A DNA stretch of 7,039 nt from Bacteroidota bacterium (GCA_022708005.1 JAKIZN010000078.1:1-7039); one strand, 5' to 3'; counted from the first letter of the stretch, positions 1 through 6,946 are shown. Notes: generated by a model from the letters alone, not told the origin. Made by a program: numbers and translations.

Positions 1-431
1 TAGTTCTTACTACTGCATATAGATTAAATGACGTAAAAATGACTATAAATGGCAATCTTGAAGATAAGCCTCTGCAAAGCCGCCACAAGGGCTTTTTCAA
101 TGCTATGTATGACACCCGCACAAGCGGCTGGAACTTTGATTTAACATTAGAATACAATGGCGGCGGGCGATTGCCTAATACCGAAGCAAATCCCGAAGGG
201 CTACGCTTGAAAAAAGAATTTCCAGACTTTGTAGTTATGAATGCTCAAATAACAAAGAAATTCAAAAACTGGGATATTTATATCGGTGGCGAAAACTTAA
301 CTGGATTTATTCAGAAAAATCCAATATTAGACGCAGAATCTCCATTCAGCAACTATTTCGATAGTTCGATGATATGGGGACCCATTTTTGGCAGAATGTT
401 TTATGCTGGAATTAGGGTGAACTTCGATTAA
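1..431 (+). CDS. TonB-dependent outer-membrane receptor, C-terminal fragment (5' end outside window)
   Basis: The frame is open from base 3, so the gene begins upstream and only the last 142 residues or so are visible. An ATG at 39 is internal and should not be taken as the start. The residues alternate polar and aromatic/hydrophobic positions as in beta-barrel strands. A GGENLTG segment (about 285-305) followed by an N-P-I-L-D-A stretch resembles the penultimate strand and loop of Bacteroidota TonB-dependent receptors. The last strand (FYAGIRVNFD) ends in the aromatic residue typical of outer-membrane barrel proteins, with one extra Asp. The family imports large ligands such as siderophores, vitamins or glycans across the outer membrane using TonB energy. 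The ligand cannot be told because the plug and most of the barrel are missing. A palindrome and a 220-base gap separate it from the next gene, so it is probably not co-transcribed with it. Confidence 0.8.
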   Translation, partial: VLTTAYRLNDVKMTINGNLEDKPLQSRHKGFFNAMYDTRTSGWNFDLTLEYNGGGRLPNTEANPEGLRLKKEFPDFVVMNAQITKKFKNWDIYIGGENLTGFIQKNPILDAESPFSNYFDSSMIWGPIFGRMFYAGIRVNFD

Positions 432-481
432 GCCCAAAATAATTCAATAGAAGCCTTTCGTTTGCATATTAGCTGTTTTCC

Positions 482-514
482 AGATGTCCTACACCTTCGA
501 GGTGTAGGACATCT
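482..514. repeat. Perfect 15-bp palindrome with TCG loop, possible terminator
   Basis: Bases 482-496 pair perfectly with 500-514, leaving the three-base loop TCG (497-499). A TTTT just upstream (476-479) and an AAAA just downstream (516-519) could extend it past a small bulge. It lies 50 bases after the receptor stop codon, where a terminator would be expected, and would fold strongly in RNA. No run of T follows the stem on either strand, so it is not a canonical intrinsic terminator. It may instead be a dispersed palindromic repeat. The palindrome itself is certain; its role is not. Confidence 0.75.
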
Positions 515-570
515 TAAAATCTAATCTTTCCTTCCTGATACACATTCAATTAAAGTCCCTAATGAATTAT

Positions 571-599
571 TTGGAATTATTTGATTTTAAACCTAAATT
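571..599 (+). promoter_or_regulatory. Weak candidate promoter for the 652 gene cluster
   Basis: TTGGAA (571-576) and TAAATT (594-599) are spaced by 17 bases, each matching four of six positions of the general sigma-70 consensus. No clear Bacteroidota-type TAnnTTTG element was found nearby. The surroundings are very AT-rich, so such a match could arise by chance. Its position, about 50 bases before the first gene of the cluster and after the palindrome at 482-514, is suitable. Confidence 0.2.
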
Positions 600-601
600 A
601 A

Positions 602-637
602 GAATACGCTTATTCGTCATAATTAAGATTGAATAAG
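602..637 (+). promoter_or_regulatory. Competing small inverted repeats in the leader of the 652 gene
   Basis: GAATA (602-606) can pair with TATTC (611-615) around a four-base loop, while CTTATTC (609-615) can instead pair with GAATAAG (631-637) around a 15-base loop. The two hairpins share 611-615 and exclude each other, and the second ends four bases before the AGGAGG at 642. This could be an operator or a leader structure affecting translation, but stems this short in AT-rich DNA may be chance. Confidence 0.2.
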
Positions 638-641
638 TAAT

Positions 642-647
642 AGGAGG
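642..647 (+). promoter_or_regulatory. Strong ribosome binding site fixing the ATG at 652
   Basis: AGGAGG, a full match to the anti-Shine-Dalgarno core, lies four bases before the ATG at 652. It fixes this start, which also gives the protein a good signal peptide. The site is notable because the downstream gene at 4696 has no comparable site, only A/T-rich sequence. Confidence 0.75.
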
Positions 648-651
648 TAGA

Positions 652-2382
652 ATGAAATTCCGACTGCTAAGCTTATGCGTGTTGCTCTTGTTTAATGCAA
701 GCGCATATTCGGCAGATAGCGAAATACTGCGAACCGCTCTAAAGAAAGAAATGACGCGGACTTTGGATAAATTAAGCGAGCAAAAATTGCCACCATATTT
801 CATTTCTTTTTTCACTACGGAAACGCAAATAACATCAATGCGAGCATCTTTTGGGAAAATACGAGCTAATCAAACTGAAACCAATAGGCTGCTTGATGTG
901 GATTTGAGAGTTGGCAATTATAAATTTGATAATACGCATATCATACGGGGCAATCCGCTAAGTTTTTCCAGTTCTGTTAGCAAAATATCTCTACCTATCG
1001 AAGATGATGAGATAGCAATCAGAAGTACTGTTTGGTATGCAGCCGATAAAGTCTATAAAGCCGCTATCGAACGATACGAAAAGGCACAGACAAATCAAGC
1101 AGTTAAAGTTACCGAAGAAGATACATCAGACGACTTTTCAAAAGAAAAGCCTGTGGTAGACATCAAGCAATGGAAAAAATTGGCTATCGGCAGCACGCCT
1201 AACTCAGCCGACGGCAACGTCTTATATGTCGATACGGCAAAATGGGCGGGTATTGTGCGCAGGCTTTCATCTAAATTTAATAAACATAGCTGGTTGCTTG
1301 ACGGCAGCATTTATTTCACGTTTGAAATAGACAATAAGCTAATACAGAACACGGAAGGCACAGAGGTGATGTTTGGCGAATCTTTTGCTCGGCTGTTCGT
1401 TATGCTAAAAGCTAAAGCCGAAGACGGCATGAGTTTGCCATTGCACCAATCATATTTTGCATTTCTGCCAGACGAACTGCCCAGCGAAGATGAAATAGGC
1501 AAAAAGATTGATGAAATGATAGAAACGCTGAACAAGCTCCGCTTAGCGCCATTGGCAGAAACTTATTCAGGTCCCGCAATACTTTCGGGCGAAGCGGCAG
1601 GCGTATTTTTCCATGAAATTTTTGGGCATAGAGTAGAAGGTCATCGCGAAAAAGACCCTAGCTCAAGTCAAACTTTTAAACAGTCTGTGGGCAAGCCAAT
1701 TTTGCCCGATTTTATCAATGTAATTTTTGACCCAACAATAAATCGCTTAAAAGGCTATCCTATTTCTGGATATTACAAATACGACGACGAAGGAGTGCCA
1801 AGCAGAAAGGTAGAAACTGTGAAAAATGGTATTTTTGCCGATTTTTTAATGTCGAGAATTCCAATTGATAAGCATCCAAATTCTAATGGACATGGCAGAA
1901 AGCAAGTTGGCTATGCGGCTGTCTCTCGGCAGTCTAATTTAATTGTCGAAGCGACTAATTCTATTTCCTATAAAGAACTTAGAAATAAGTTGATAGAAGA
2001 AGCTAAAAAGCAAAATAAAGAATATGGACTATTTTTCGATAAAGTCTCTGGCGGATTTACTTTTACATCGAGAAACATACCGAACGCTTTCAACGTTACG
2101 CCAATTATTGTGTATAAAGTTTTCGTTGATGGACGCCCAGATGAGTTAGTGCGGGGAGTAGACTTAATTGGCACACCGCTAACGACATTCTCGCATGTTA
2201 CTTACGCGGCAGACGACCTTGGCATATTCAATGGAGTATGCGGTGCTGAATCTGGCGGAGTGCCTGTTTCGGCATCGTCGCCAAGTTTATTAGTATCAAA
2301 AATTGAAGTACAAAAGAAAGCGAAATCGCAGGCTAAATTACCAATTTTAGAGGCTCCGCAAGATGAAGCAGTATCTCAATGA
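652..2382 (+). CDS. Exported TldD/PmbA-family metallopeptidase, active-site residues intact
   Basis: This 576-residue protein is a TldD-like zinc metallopeptidase. Residues 1-20 form a signal peptide (MKFR, a hydrophobic core, likely cleavage after A-Y-S), so it should act in the envelope, unlike cytoplasmic E. coli TldD. The N-terminal domain fills roughly residues 25-300 and includes LRVGNYKFDNT (85-95). The catalytic motif HEIFGH is at 321-326, just after SGPAILSGEAAG. Further TldD-like landmarks follow: YDDEG (377-381), NGHGR (412-416), and Cys530 in a CGAESGGVPV segment that matches the zinc-binding Cys region of TldD near the C-terminus. The start is fixed by AGGAGG at 642. It is longer than E. 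coli TldD (about 480 residues), partly from the signal peptide and a basic/Pro-containing tail after 553. The gene overlaps the next one by 20 bases, and the third gene encodes a metal-site-less paralogue, which suggests a TldD/TldE-like pair. Family assignment is strong; substrate is unknown. Confidence 0.9.
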   Translation: MKFRLLSLCVLLLFNASAYSADSEILRTALKKEMTRTLDKLSEQKLPPYFISFFTTETQITSMRASFGKIRANQTETNRLLDVDLRVGNYKFDNTHIIRGNPLSFSSSVSKISLPIEDDEIAIRSTVWYAADKVYKAAIERYEKAQTNQAVKVTEEDTSDDFSKEKPVVDIKQWKKLAIGSTPNSADGNVLYVDTAKWAGIVRRLSSKFNKHSWLLDGSIYFTFEIDNKLIQNTEGTEVMFGESFARLFVMLKAKAEDGMSLPLHQSYFAFLPDELPSEDEIGKKIDEMIETLNKLRLAPLAETYSGPAILSGEAAGVFFHEIFGHRVEGHREKDPSSSQTFKQSVGKPILPDFINVIFDPTINRLKGYPISGYYKYDDEGVPSRKVETVKNGIFADFLMSRIPIDKHPNSNGHGRKQVGYAAVSRQSNLIVEATNSISYKELRNKLIEEAKKQNKEYGLFFDKVSGGFTFTSRNIPNAFNVTPIIVYKVFVDGRPDELVRGVDLIGTPLTTFSHVTYAADDLGIFNGVCGAESGGVPVSASSPSLLVSKIEVQKKAKSQAKLPILEAPQDEAVSQ

Positions 2383-2908
2383 AATAGTGGAATATTATGA
2401 AGTCCAAAAATTCAAACAAAAAATTTTGCGAGTGCTTGTGGTCGTTTCAGCATTATTCCCGCTTTTCTTTTTTCTCTATGGCATTTACGCTCAAACTGTG
2501 CTAAAAATTCCCTTTGGCAGCAAGCCACTCTCCGACAACGGCTTGCTCATCGCCACTGCAACTGCATTTTTATTTGCAGTTGCTATTTTATACCTATTTT
2601 TCGCCAGCAAGTTAGAAACGGTTATCACTGCTTCTGGCTTGCACGTTAGGCTATACCCCTTTATGAAGTTCAAAACTATCAAGTTCGATAGTATTAAGCA
2701 ATATAAAATACGCCAATATAAGCCCATACTTGAGTACGGAGGCTGGGGGATTAGAATTAGCCATGCTGGCAGAGCATTCAACGTCTCCGGAAATATCGGT
2801 CTCCAACTTTACCTCAAAGATGGCTCTAAAATACTGATTGGAACAAGCAATCCCGACGAACTTCACAGCGTCTTTTCAAGATTTTGTATTATCAAACAGG
2901 AACAATAA
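2363..2908 (+). CDS. Two-helix membrane protein with probable bacterial PH-like domain
   Basis: A 181-residue protein with no recognised gene name. A short, partly charged N-terminus (1-20) is followed by two hydrophobic segments at about 21-43 and 60-81, joined by a short loop (IPFGSKPLSDNG). A soluble beta-rich domain then runs from about 82 to 175. Its pattern of short strands, an YGGWGIR segment (125-131), FNVSGNIGLQL (139-149) and LKDGSKILIGTSNPDEL resembles small membrane-anchored bacterial PH-like domain proteins; this is from memory of the family pattern and not a search. Both termini probably face the cytoplasm if the two helices form a hairpin. The start at 2363 lies inside the end of the TldD-like gene (20-base overlap) behind AGAGG at 2349-2353, and the stop at 2906-2908 directly abuts the GTG of the next gene. 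Such packing implies translational coupling and a role tied to the two TldD-like proteins, perhaps as membrane anchor or assembly partner (inference). Confidence 0.8.
   Translation: MKQYLNEIVEYYEVQKFKQKILRVLVVVSALFPLFFFLYGIYAQTVLKIPFGSKPLSDNGLLIATATAFLFAVAILYLFFASKLETVITASGLHVRLYPFMKFKTIKFDSIKQYKIRQYKPILEYGGWGIRISHAGRAFNVSGNIGLQLYLKDGSKILIGTSNPDELHSVFSRFCIIKQEQ
2898..2901 (+). promoter_or_regulatory. Ribosome binding site supporting the GTG start at 2909
   Basis: AGGA lies inside the end of the PH-like gene, seven bases before the GTG at 2909. It supports this non-ATG start. The next in-frame ATG codons (residues 25 and 28) would remove the signal peptide, so the GTG is the better choice. 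Confidence 0.6.
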
Positions 2909-4663
2909 GTGAAAAAGCTATTAATTTTAATTCTAATTTGCGTTTCAACTTTCCAACATTTGCAAGCTAACGAGCGGATAATGCAAGCTATGAAAGATGA
3001 GCTTGCTCGCTCTATGAAAGAGTTAAAACTTGACGGTTTGAACAAGCCGTATTATATTGAATATAAACTTGAATTATCGAATAATTTTAACGTTACGTCA
3101 ATCTACGGCAAGCTCGTTAATCGGAGCAATACGCCAATTGCCAAATTGACTGTTGGCGTAAGAGTTGGCGATTATAAATTTGATAACACTAATTATTTAG
3201 ATTTCGGGCTTAGTTTATTTGGTAGTGGTGACGACGAAGAGCCTTTTTTAAATCGACGCGTGCCAATCGAACTCGACTATTTCACTTTAAGGCGAGAGCT
3301 TTGGCTCGCAACCGATGCGGCTTATAAGCAAACTTCGGAGGTATATTCCAAAAAAGAAGCGTCGCTAAAAAATAAAGTGCGAAAAGACACCACTCATGAT
3401 TTTTTGAAAATCGCACCGAGCAAATCGATTGACACCAGCGTATCATACACATTTAATGCTGATTATTTAGAAAATGTAGCTAATACGCTATCGGCTGTAT
3501 TCGCTAATTTCCCAGAAATACAAGTATCAAACTCTACTATAGAATTTACCGAAGAGACTGCATTTTACTACAATAGCGAAGGAATGGAATATATCAAAAA
3601 AGATATATTCACGGGAGTAGAAGCATCAGCTTCCACTCAAGCCGAAGACGGCATGACGATAGCCGATTACTATTCCGCGTACTCGAAAGACCCTGCTAAT
3701 TTGCCGTCGCTCGACTCAATGAAATCAGCCGTTGAAAAAGTAGCGAGAAATATCTCTAAATCGCAGAAAGCCGATGCTCTCGACGAGCCTTATTCAGGTC
3801 CCGTTATTTTTGCAGGGCAAGCCGCGGCTGAACTTATTGCTCAAGTATTTGCTCCAAACCTTGTCGCCCAAAGGAAAGCTACTACAGAAGGCGGCTATTT
3901 CTCTGATGATGAAAGGTTTACGGCATTTCAGAATAAAGTCGGTGGCAGAGTATTGCCCGAATTTATATCCGTTTTTGCAAAGCCAAACTCGAAGCAATAC
4001 CAACATGTCCCATTAGTAGGCTGCTATGCTATTGATGACGACGGCATAAGACCGCAAGATTTGACATTAGTAGATGCTGGCTATTTGAAAACGCTGCTTT
4101 CGTCAAGAGTGCCAACTCGGAGAATCCGCGAAACCAATGGACATTGCCGCGGCGGTTCAGCAATGATAAGCAATATAATTTTTTCTGCAAACAAAAATCA
4201 ACTTAGCGAGAGCGAGCTAAAAAAGCGGCTTTTGAAGCTGATTAAAGATAGAGAGCTGCCTTATGGCATTATAGTAAAGAAAATCCAGAATCAAAATATA
4301 CTATTTTCATCGCTTTATAGCCTTACTTTAGGTAGCATTGATTTTTCTCGCGGAGCGGGCAAAATGAACGTAAATGAGGCATATAAAGTATTTCCAGATG
4401 GCAGAGAAGAACTTGTGCGAGGAGCTTTTTTGTCTGGAATTTCTGCACAGTCTTTCAAGGATATTATAAATGTTGGCAAAAGTCAATATGTTCTCAACTA
4501 TTTAGCGCCATCGATTACATCATCGTTTATTTCGGGAGGCAAAGCGTATCTGCCCGCGAGCATAGTCGCATTTGATATGCTTTTTGAAGATGCCGAAGTT
4601 AAGACTCTCGAAGGCGATTTCACCAAGCCACCGTTTATAGAAAAGCCACTCGGCAGTAAGTAG
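2909..4663 (+). CDS. Exported TldD-like paralogue lacking the zinc site (probable pseudoenzyme partner)
   Basis: This 584-residue protein is clearly related along its length to the one encoded at 652. Shared blocks include VRVGDYKFDNT, QAEDGM, YSGPVIFAGQAA, KVGGRVLPEFI, an I-D-D-D-G turn, TNGHCRGG, and YKVFPDGREELVRG. Residues 1-20 are a signal peptide (MKK, a leucine/isoleucine-rich core, likely cleavage after L-Q-A). The HEIFGH motif of its neighbour aligns with A311-Q-V-F-A-P316, so both His and the catalytic Glu are gone. The zinc-binding Cys position aligns with a Ser at about 538. It should therefore not bind the catalytic zinc or cleave peptides. In E. coli the metal-free TldE (PmbA) pairs with TldD, and this gene probably plays the same part in an exported complex (inference). 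The sequence around the lost site resembles TldD more than PmbA, which suggests local duplication and decay of a TldD-like gene. The GTG start directly follows the previous stop codon. The frame is intact and well conserved, so this is not a pseudogene. Confidence 0.85.
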   Translation: MKKLLILILICVSTFQHLQANERIMQAMKDELARSMKELKLDGLNKPYYIEYKLELSNNFNVTSIYGKLVNRSNTPIAKLTVGVRVGDYKFDNTNYLDFGLSLFGSGDDEEPFLNRRVPIELDYFTLRRELWLATDAAYKQTSEVYSKKEASLKNKVRKDTTHDFLKIAPSKSIDTSVSYTFNADYLENVANTLSAVFANFPEIQVSNSTIEFTEETAFYYNSEGMEYIKKDIFTGVEASASTQAEDGMTIADYYSAYSKDPANLPSLDSMKSAVEKVARNISKSQKADALDEPYSGPVIFAGQAAAELIAQVFAPNLVAQRKATTEGGYFSDDERFTAFQNKVGGRVLPEFISVFAKPNSKQYQHVPLVGCYAIDDDGIRPQDLTLVDAGYLKTLLSSRVPTRRIRETNGHCRGGSAMISNIIFSANKNQLSESELKKRLLKLIKDRELPYGIIVKKIQNQNILFSSLYSLTLGSIDFSRGAGKMNVNEAYKVFPDGREELVRGAFLSGISAQSFKDIINVGKSQYVLNYLAPSITSSFISGGKAYLPASIVAFDMLFEDAEVKTLEGDFTKPPFIEKPLGSK

Positions 4664-4695
4664 TTTTGTTAATTATTAAAGTTTGAATTTAAAAT

Positions 4696-6795
4696 ATGAA
4701 TTTCCTAAATCCATTGGTTTTAATAGGGCTTGTTGCGGCGACAATTCCAGTCTTGCTTCATTTGCTTAATCTTAGAAAGCTAAAGACAGTCGAATTTTCT
4801 TCGCTAAAGTTTTTAAAAGAGTTACAAAAAAGCAAAATTCGCCGACTAAAAATCAAGCAAATTATGCTGCTAATCGTAAGGACTTTATTAGTGATTTTTG
4901 CTGTGATTGCCTTCTCTCGCCCAATTATCGAAGGCTCTATACCGGGATTTGAGACATATTCAAAATCAAGCATAGTTATATTAATTGACAATTCTTTCAG
5001 CATGGACGTTTCCGACGAATACGGCAATCGATTTTCGCAAGCGAAGAAATCCGCAGAGCAAATACTAAACTCGCTCAAAGAAGGAGACGAAGCAGTTGTT
5101 ATAGAAATGGCAAACCCGAAAATCAAGAGCAATTATGCGTTTTCAAGAAATCCAGAACTGATTAGGCAGCACTTAAACGAAATTAAAATTGAACATACTT
5201 CTGCTTCGTTAGATGCTTCGCTGAGAATTGCATCGGTTATGCTTGATAAAACAATGAATTTTTCTAAAGAAGTTTTTGTAATCACCGACGCACAAAAAAA
5301 CATATTCAATACAGATGATTCGCTAAAATTTACGCATAAGCATACCGGCGTTTATTTGCTTCCGATTGGGCTTGCTTCAAAATCGGACTTCGAAAATTTG
5401 TCAATCGATTCTTTGGACATTGTAACTCGAATTTTTCAGCAAAACAAACCAGTAGAAATAAATGCAGTCGTTAGAAATCATTCTTCCAAAGATGTGAAAG
5501 GTGCGGTAATAAGCCTAACTTTCAATAGACAAAAAGTAGCTCAAAGGGCGTTCGATATTTTAGCAGGGCAAGCTAAAACCATCAGTATCGCAGCGCCATC
5601 GCAAATAACGGGAGCTATTGCTGCCACAGTTGAACTCGAAAATGACGCTCTCACATTCGACAATAAAAGGCATTTTGGCTTTATCATTCCCGATAAGCCT
5701 AAAGTGGCGCTTATTGGAAATGCTGAATCAAAAAGCTTTATTAATATCCTATTTTCCGCAGACGAAAATGCCTCACAAGTTAGCATAAATAGCTATAATC
5801 CATCTGACATTGCAGGGCTTGACTTATCTCGCTATGACTGCATAATGCTGACCTCCGGAGCATATAGTGCAAATGATGTTTCGAGAATGGTGCAGTATGC
5901 TAATCAGGGCGGTTCGATGATGATATTTGCAAATGAAGCTATGGAACCATCTGCCTTTGCGAACTTTATAGCTCAATTTGGCTTTACAAATTTATCTGCT
6001 AAAAATTACTCTTTGCAGCGTCCCGGCTCATTTACAAACTCGGATAAAGGGCATCCGCTATTCGAAGGCGTTTTCAAATTAGAAGCTACATCGACAGCCG
6101 AAAGTATCGAATCGCCTAAAATAATCAAGGCATACCCTGCATTAGGCGGTATTTCTCTCATTGAAATGACCGATGGCTATTTTCTTTCTGAATCGAAAGT
6201 TGGCGACGGAAAAGTCCTATACGTCGCAGTGCCTCCAAATATGGCATGGAGCAATTTCCCAGTAACAAGCCTATTCCCCGCTTTGCTCTATCGTTCTGTG
6301 TTCTATCTTTCTTCATCTGTGTCGCTCGGCTTAAATGCTGAACTTGGCAGCAAGGCTTCGGTAGTACTGCCAAAGAAATTTTCGGCAAATCCTAATTTTA
6401 AAATTATAGATCCATCGGGGAATGAAATCAACACGCAATTGCCGATATTGCCAAGCGGCGCTGTGCTGCCAACTGCCGATTGGAGCGAGCCCGGCGTATA
6501 TTCCGTGTATAATGCCCAAAACAAGTTAGTATCCGTTATTTCGCTTAATGTGCCGATGAGCGAATCATTTGCACCGGGCAAAGATAAAGTTGGCATTGAA
6601 AGCGAATTTAGGGCAAGATTTCCAATTAGCAAAAATGTAACGGTATTCGACGATGTAAGCGAGACGGGCAGCGGAATAAAGCGAGCGAGGATTGGAACGG
6701 AGCTTTGGCAATTATTTTTACTATTAGCCATAATGTGTGCAATAGCCGAAATGATAATACAGAAGGCTTCCAAGCACGATATTTCAGGAGAATAA
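4696..6795 (+). CDS. BatA-domain / von Willebrand A membrane protein
   Basis: A 699-residue membrane protein. Residues 1-80 match the BatA N-terminal region: the opening MNFLNPLVLIGL, a first helix (about 6-24), LHLLNLRK, a basic linker, and a second helix (about 56-73) ending in SRPIIEG. A VWA domain follows (about 92-225) with a complete metal-ion-dependent adhesion site: D98-N-S100-F-S102, T168, and D198 in ITDAQ. Residues about 235-330 look like a beta-sandwich. Residues about 333-540 look like an alpha/beta domain of glutamine-amidotransferase-like type (PKVALIGNAE, DCIMLTSGAYS, QGGSMMIFANEAM), with no catalytic triad that I can identify. A C-terminal helix (about 669-688) precedes a short tail. 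This multi-domain layout is common in Bacteroidota and relatives and suggests a large extracytoplasmic protein-binding part. The start has no Shine-Dalgarno, only A/T-rich DNA. The gene lies 32 bases after the TldD-like cluster and may share its transcript. The MoxR and DUF58 genes often found near Bat genes are not in the window. Specific function unknown. Confidence 0.88.
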   Translation: MNFLNPLVLIGLVAATIPVLLHLLNLRKLKTVEFSSLKFLKELQKSKIRRLKIKQIMLLIVRTLLVIFAVIAFSRPIIEGSIPGFETYSKSSIVILIDNSFSMDVSDEYGNRFSQAKKSAEQILNSLKEGDEAVVIEMANPKIKSNYAFSRNPELIRQHLNEIKIEHTSASLDASLRIASVMLDKTMNFSKEVFVITDAQKNIFNTDDSLKFTHKHTGVYLLPIGLASKSDFENLSIDSLDIVTRIFQQNKPVEINAVVRNHSSKDVKGAVISLTFNRQKVAQRAFDILAGQAKTISIAAPSQITGAIAATVELENDALTFDNKRHFGFIIPDKPKVALIGNAESKSFINILFSADENASQVSINSYNPSDIAGLDLSRYDCIMLTSGAYSANDVSRMVQYANQGGSMMIFANEAMEPSAFANFIAQFGFTNLSAKNYSLQRPGSFTNSDKGHPLFEGVFKLEATSTAESIESPKIIKAYPALGGISLIEMTDGYFLSESKVGDGKVLYVAVPPNMAWSNFPVTSLFPALLYRSVFYLSSSVSLGLNAELGSKASVVLPKKFSANPNFKIIDPSGNEINTQLPILPSGAVLPTADWSEPGVYSVYNAQNKLVSVISLNVPMSESFAPGKDKVGIESEFRARFPISKNVTVFDDVSETGSGIKRARIGTELWQLFLLLAIMCAIAEMIIQKASKHDISGE

Positions 6796-6800
6796 TAATA

Positions 6801-6900
6801 CCAAATAATGCAATAGAAACTCTAACTGACTGCGTATCCGTAAGGAAAAGTTAGGTTTTAAATAGGGGCTGTCTCATATGGTTTCTGATGCATTATTTGG
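6801..6900. repeat. 100-base segment bounded by 20-base inverted repeats
   Basis: Bases 6801-6820 are the reverse complement of 6881-6900 at 18 of 20 positions, with the outer 12 bases (CCAAATAATGCA) perfect. The segment starts five bases after the stop codon at 6795. A smaller stem, CTAACT (6822-6827) with AGTTAG (6849-6854), lies inside, and within that TCC-GTAA-GGA could form a tiny tetraloop hairpin. No target-site duplication is visible in the flanks. It may be a miniature inverted-repeat element or a large stem-loop at the end of the transcript. No reading frame of note is inside. Confidence 0.65.
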
Positions 6901-6904
6901 GTTT

Positions 6905-6919
6905 AATCCCGAAGGGATT
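6905..6919. repeat. Short palindrome AATCCC-GAA-GGGATT
   Basis: A perfect 6-bp stem with a three-base loop, in the noncoding tail between the inverted-repeat segment and the tandem array. It has the same design as the palindromes at 482-514 and in the 35-bp repeat units: a perfect stem, GC-rich next to a three-base loop. A T-rich stretch does not follow closely, so a terminator role is not supported. Confidence 0.5.
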
Positions 6920-6946
6920 TGATGTTTGTAGAAAATAAAATCGCAT

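Noticed and set aside
39..431. A complete 130-residue gene starting at ATG 39
   Set aside because: The frame stays open to the window edge with barrel-like sequence before 39, and the content is a TonB-dependent receptor C-terminus, so the true start is upstream.
567..815. 82-residue open frame on the minus strand spanning the leader and start of the TldD-like gene
   Set aside because: It overlaps the ribosome site and signal peptide of the 652 gene and its translation shows no domain or membrane pattern of interest.
2909..4663. The second TldD-like gene as a decaying pseudogene, because its active site is gone
   Set aside because: The frame is open over 584 residues, the signal peptide and most family blocks are kept, and the gene is tightly coupled to its neighbours. 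A functional pseudoenzyme fits better.
4664..4695. Promoter or terminator between the TldD-like cluster and the BatA/VWA gene
   Set aside because: The 32 bases are AT-rich but hold no inverted repeat and no convincing promoter element.
4758..5132. 124-residue open frame on the minus strand
   Set aside because: It is antisense to the conserved BatA N-terminal and VWA regions, which show clear family motifs on the plus strand. It is a by-product of that coding sequence.
6303..6773. 156-residue open frame on the minus strand
   Set aside because: It lies wholly inside the well-supported BatA/VWA gene in the opposite direction, has no recognisable domain and no clear start signal.
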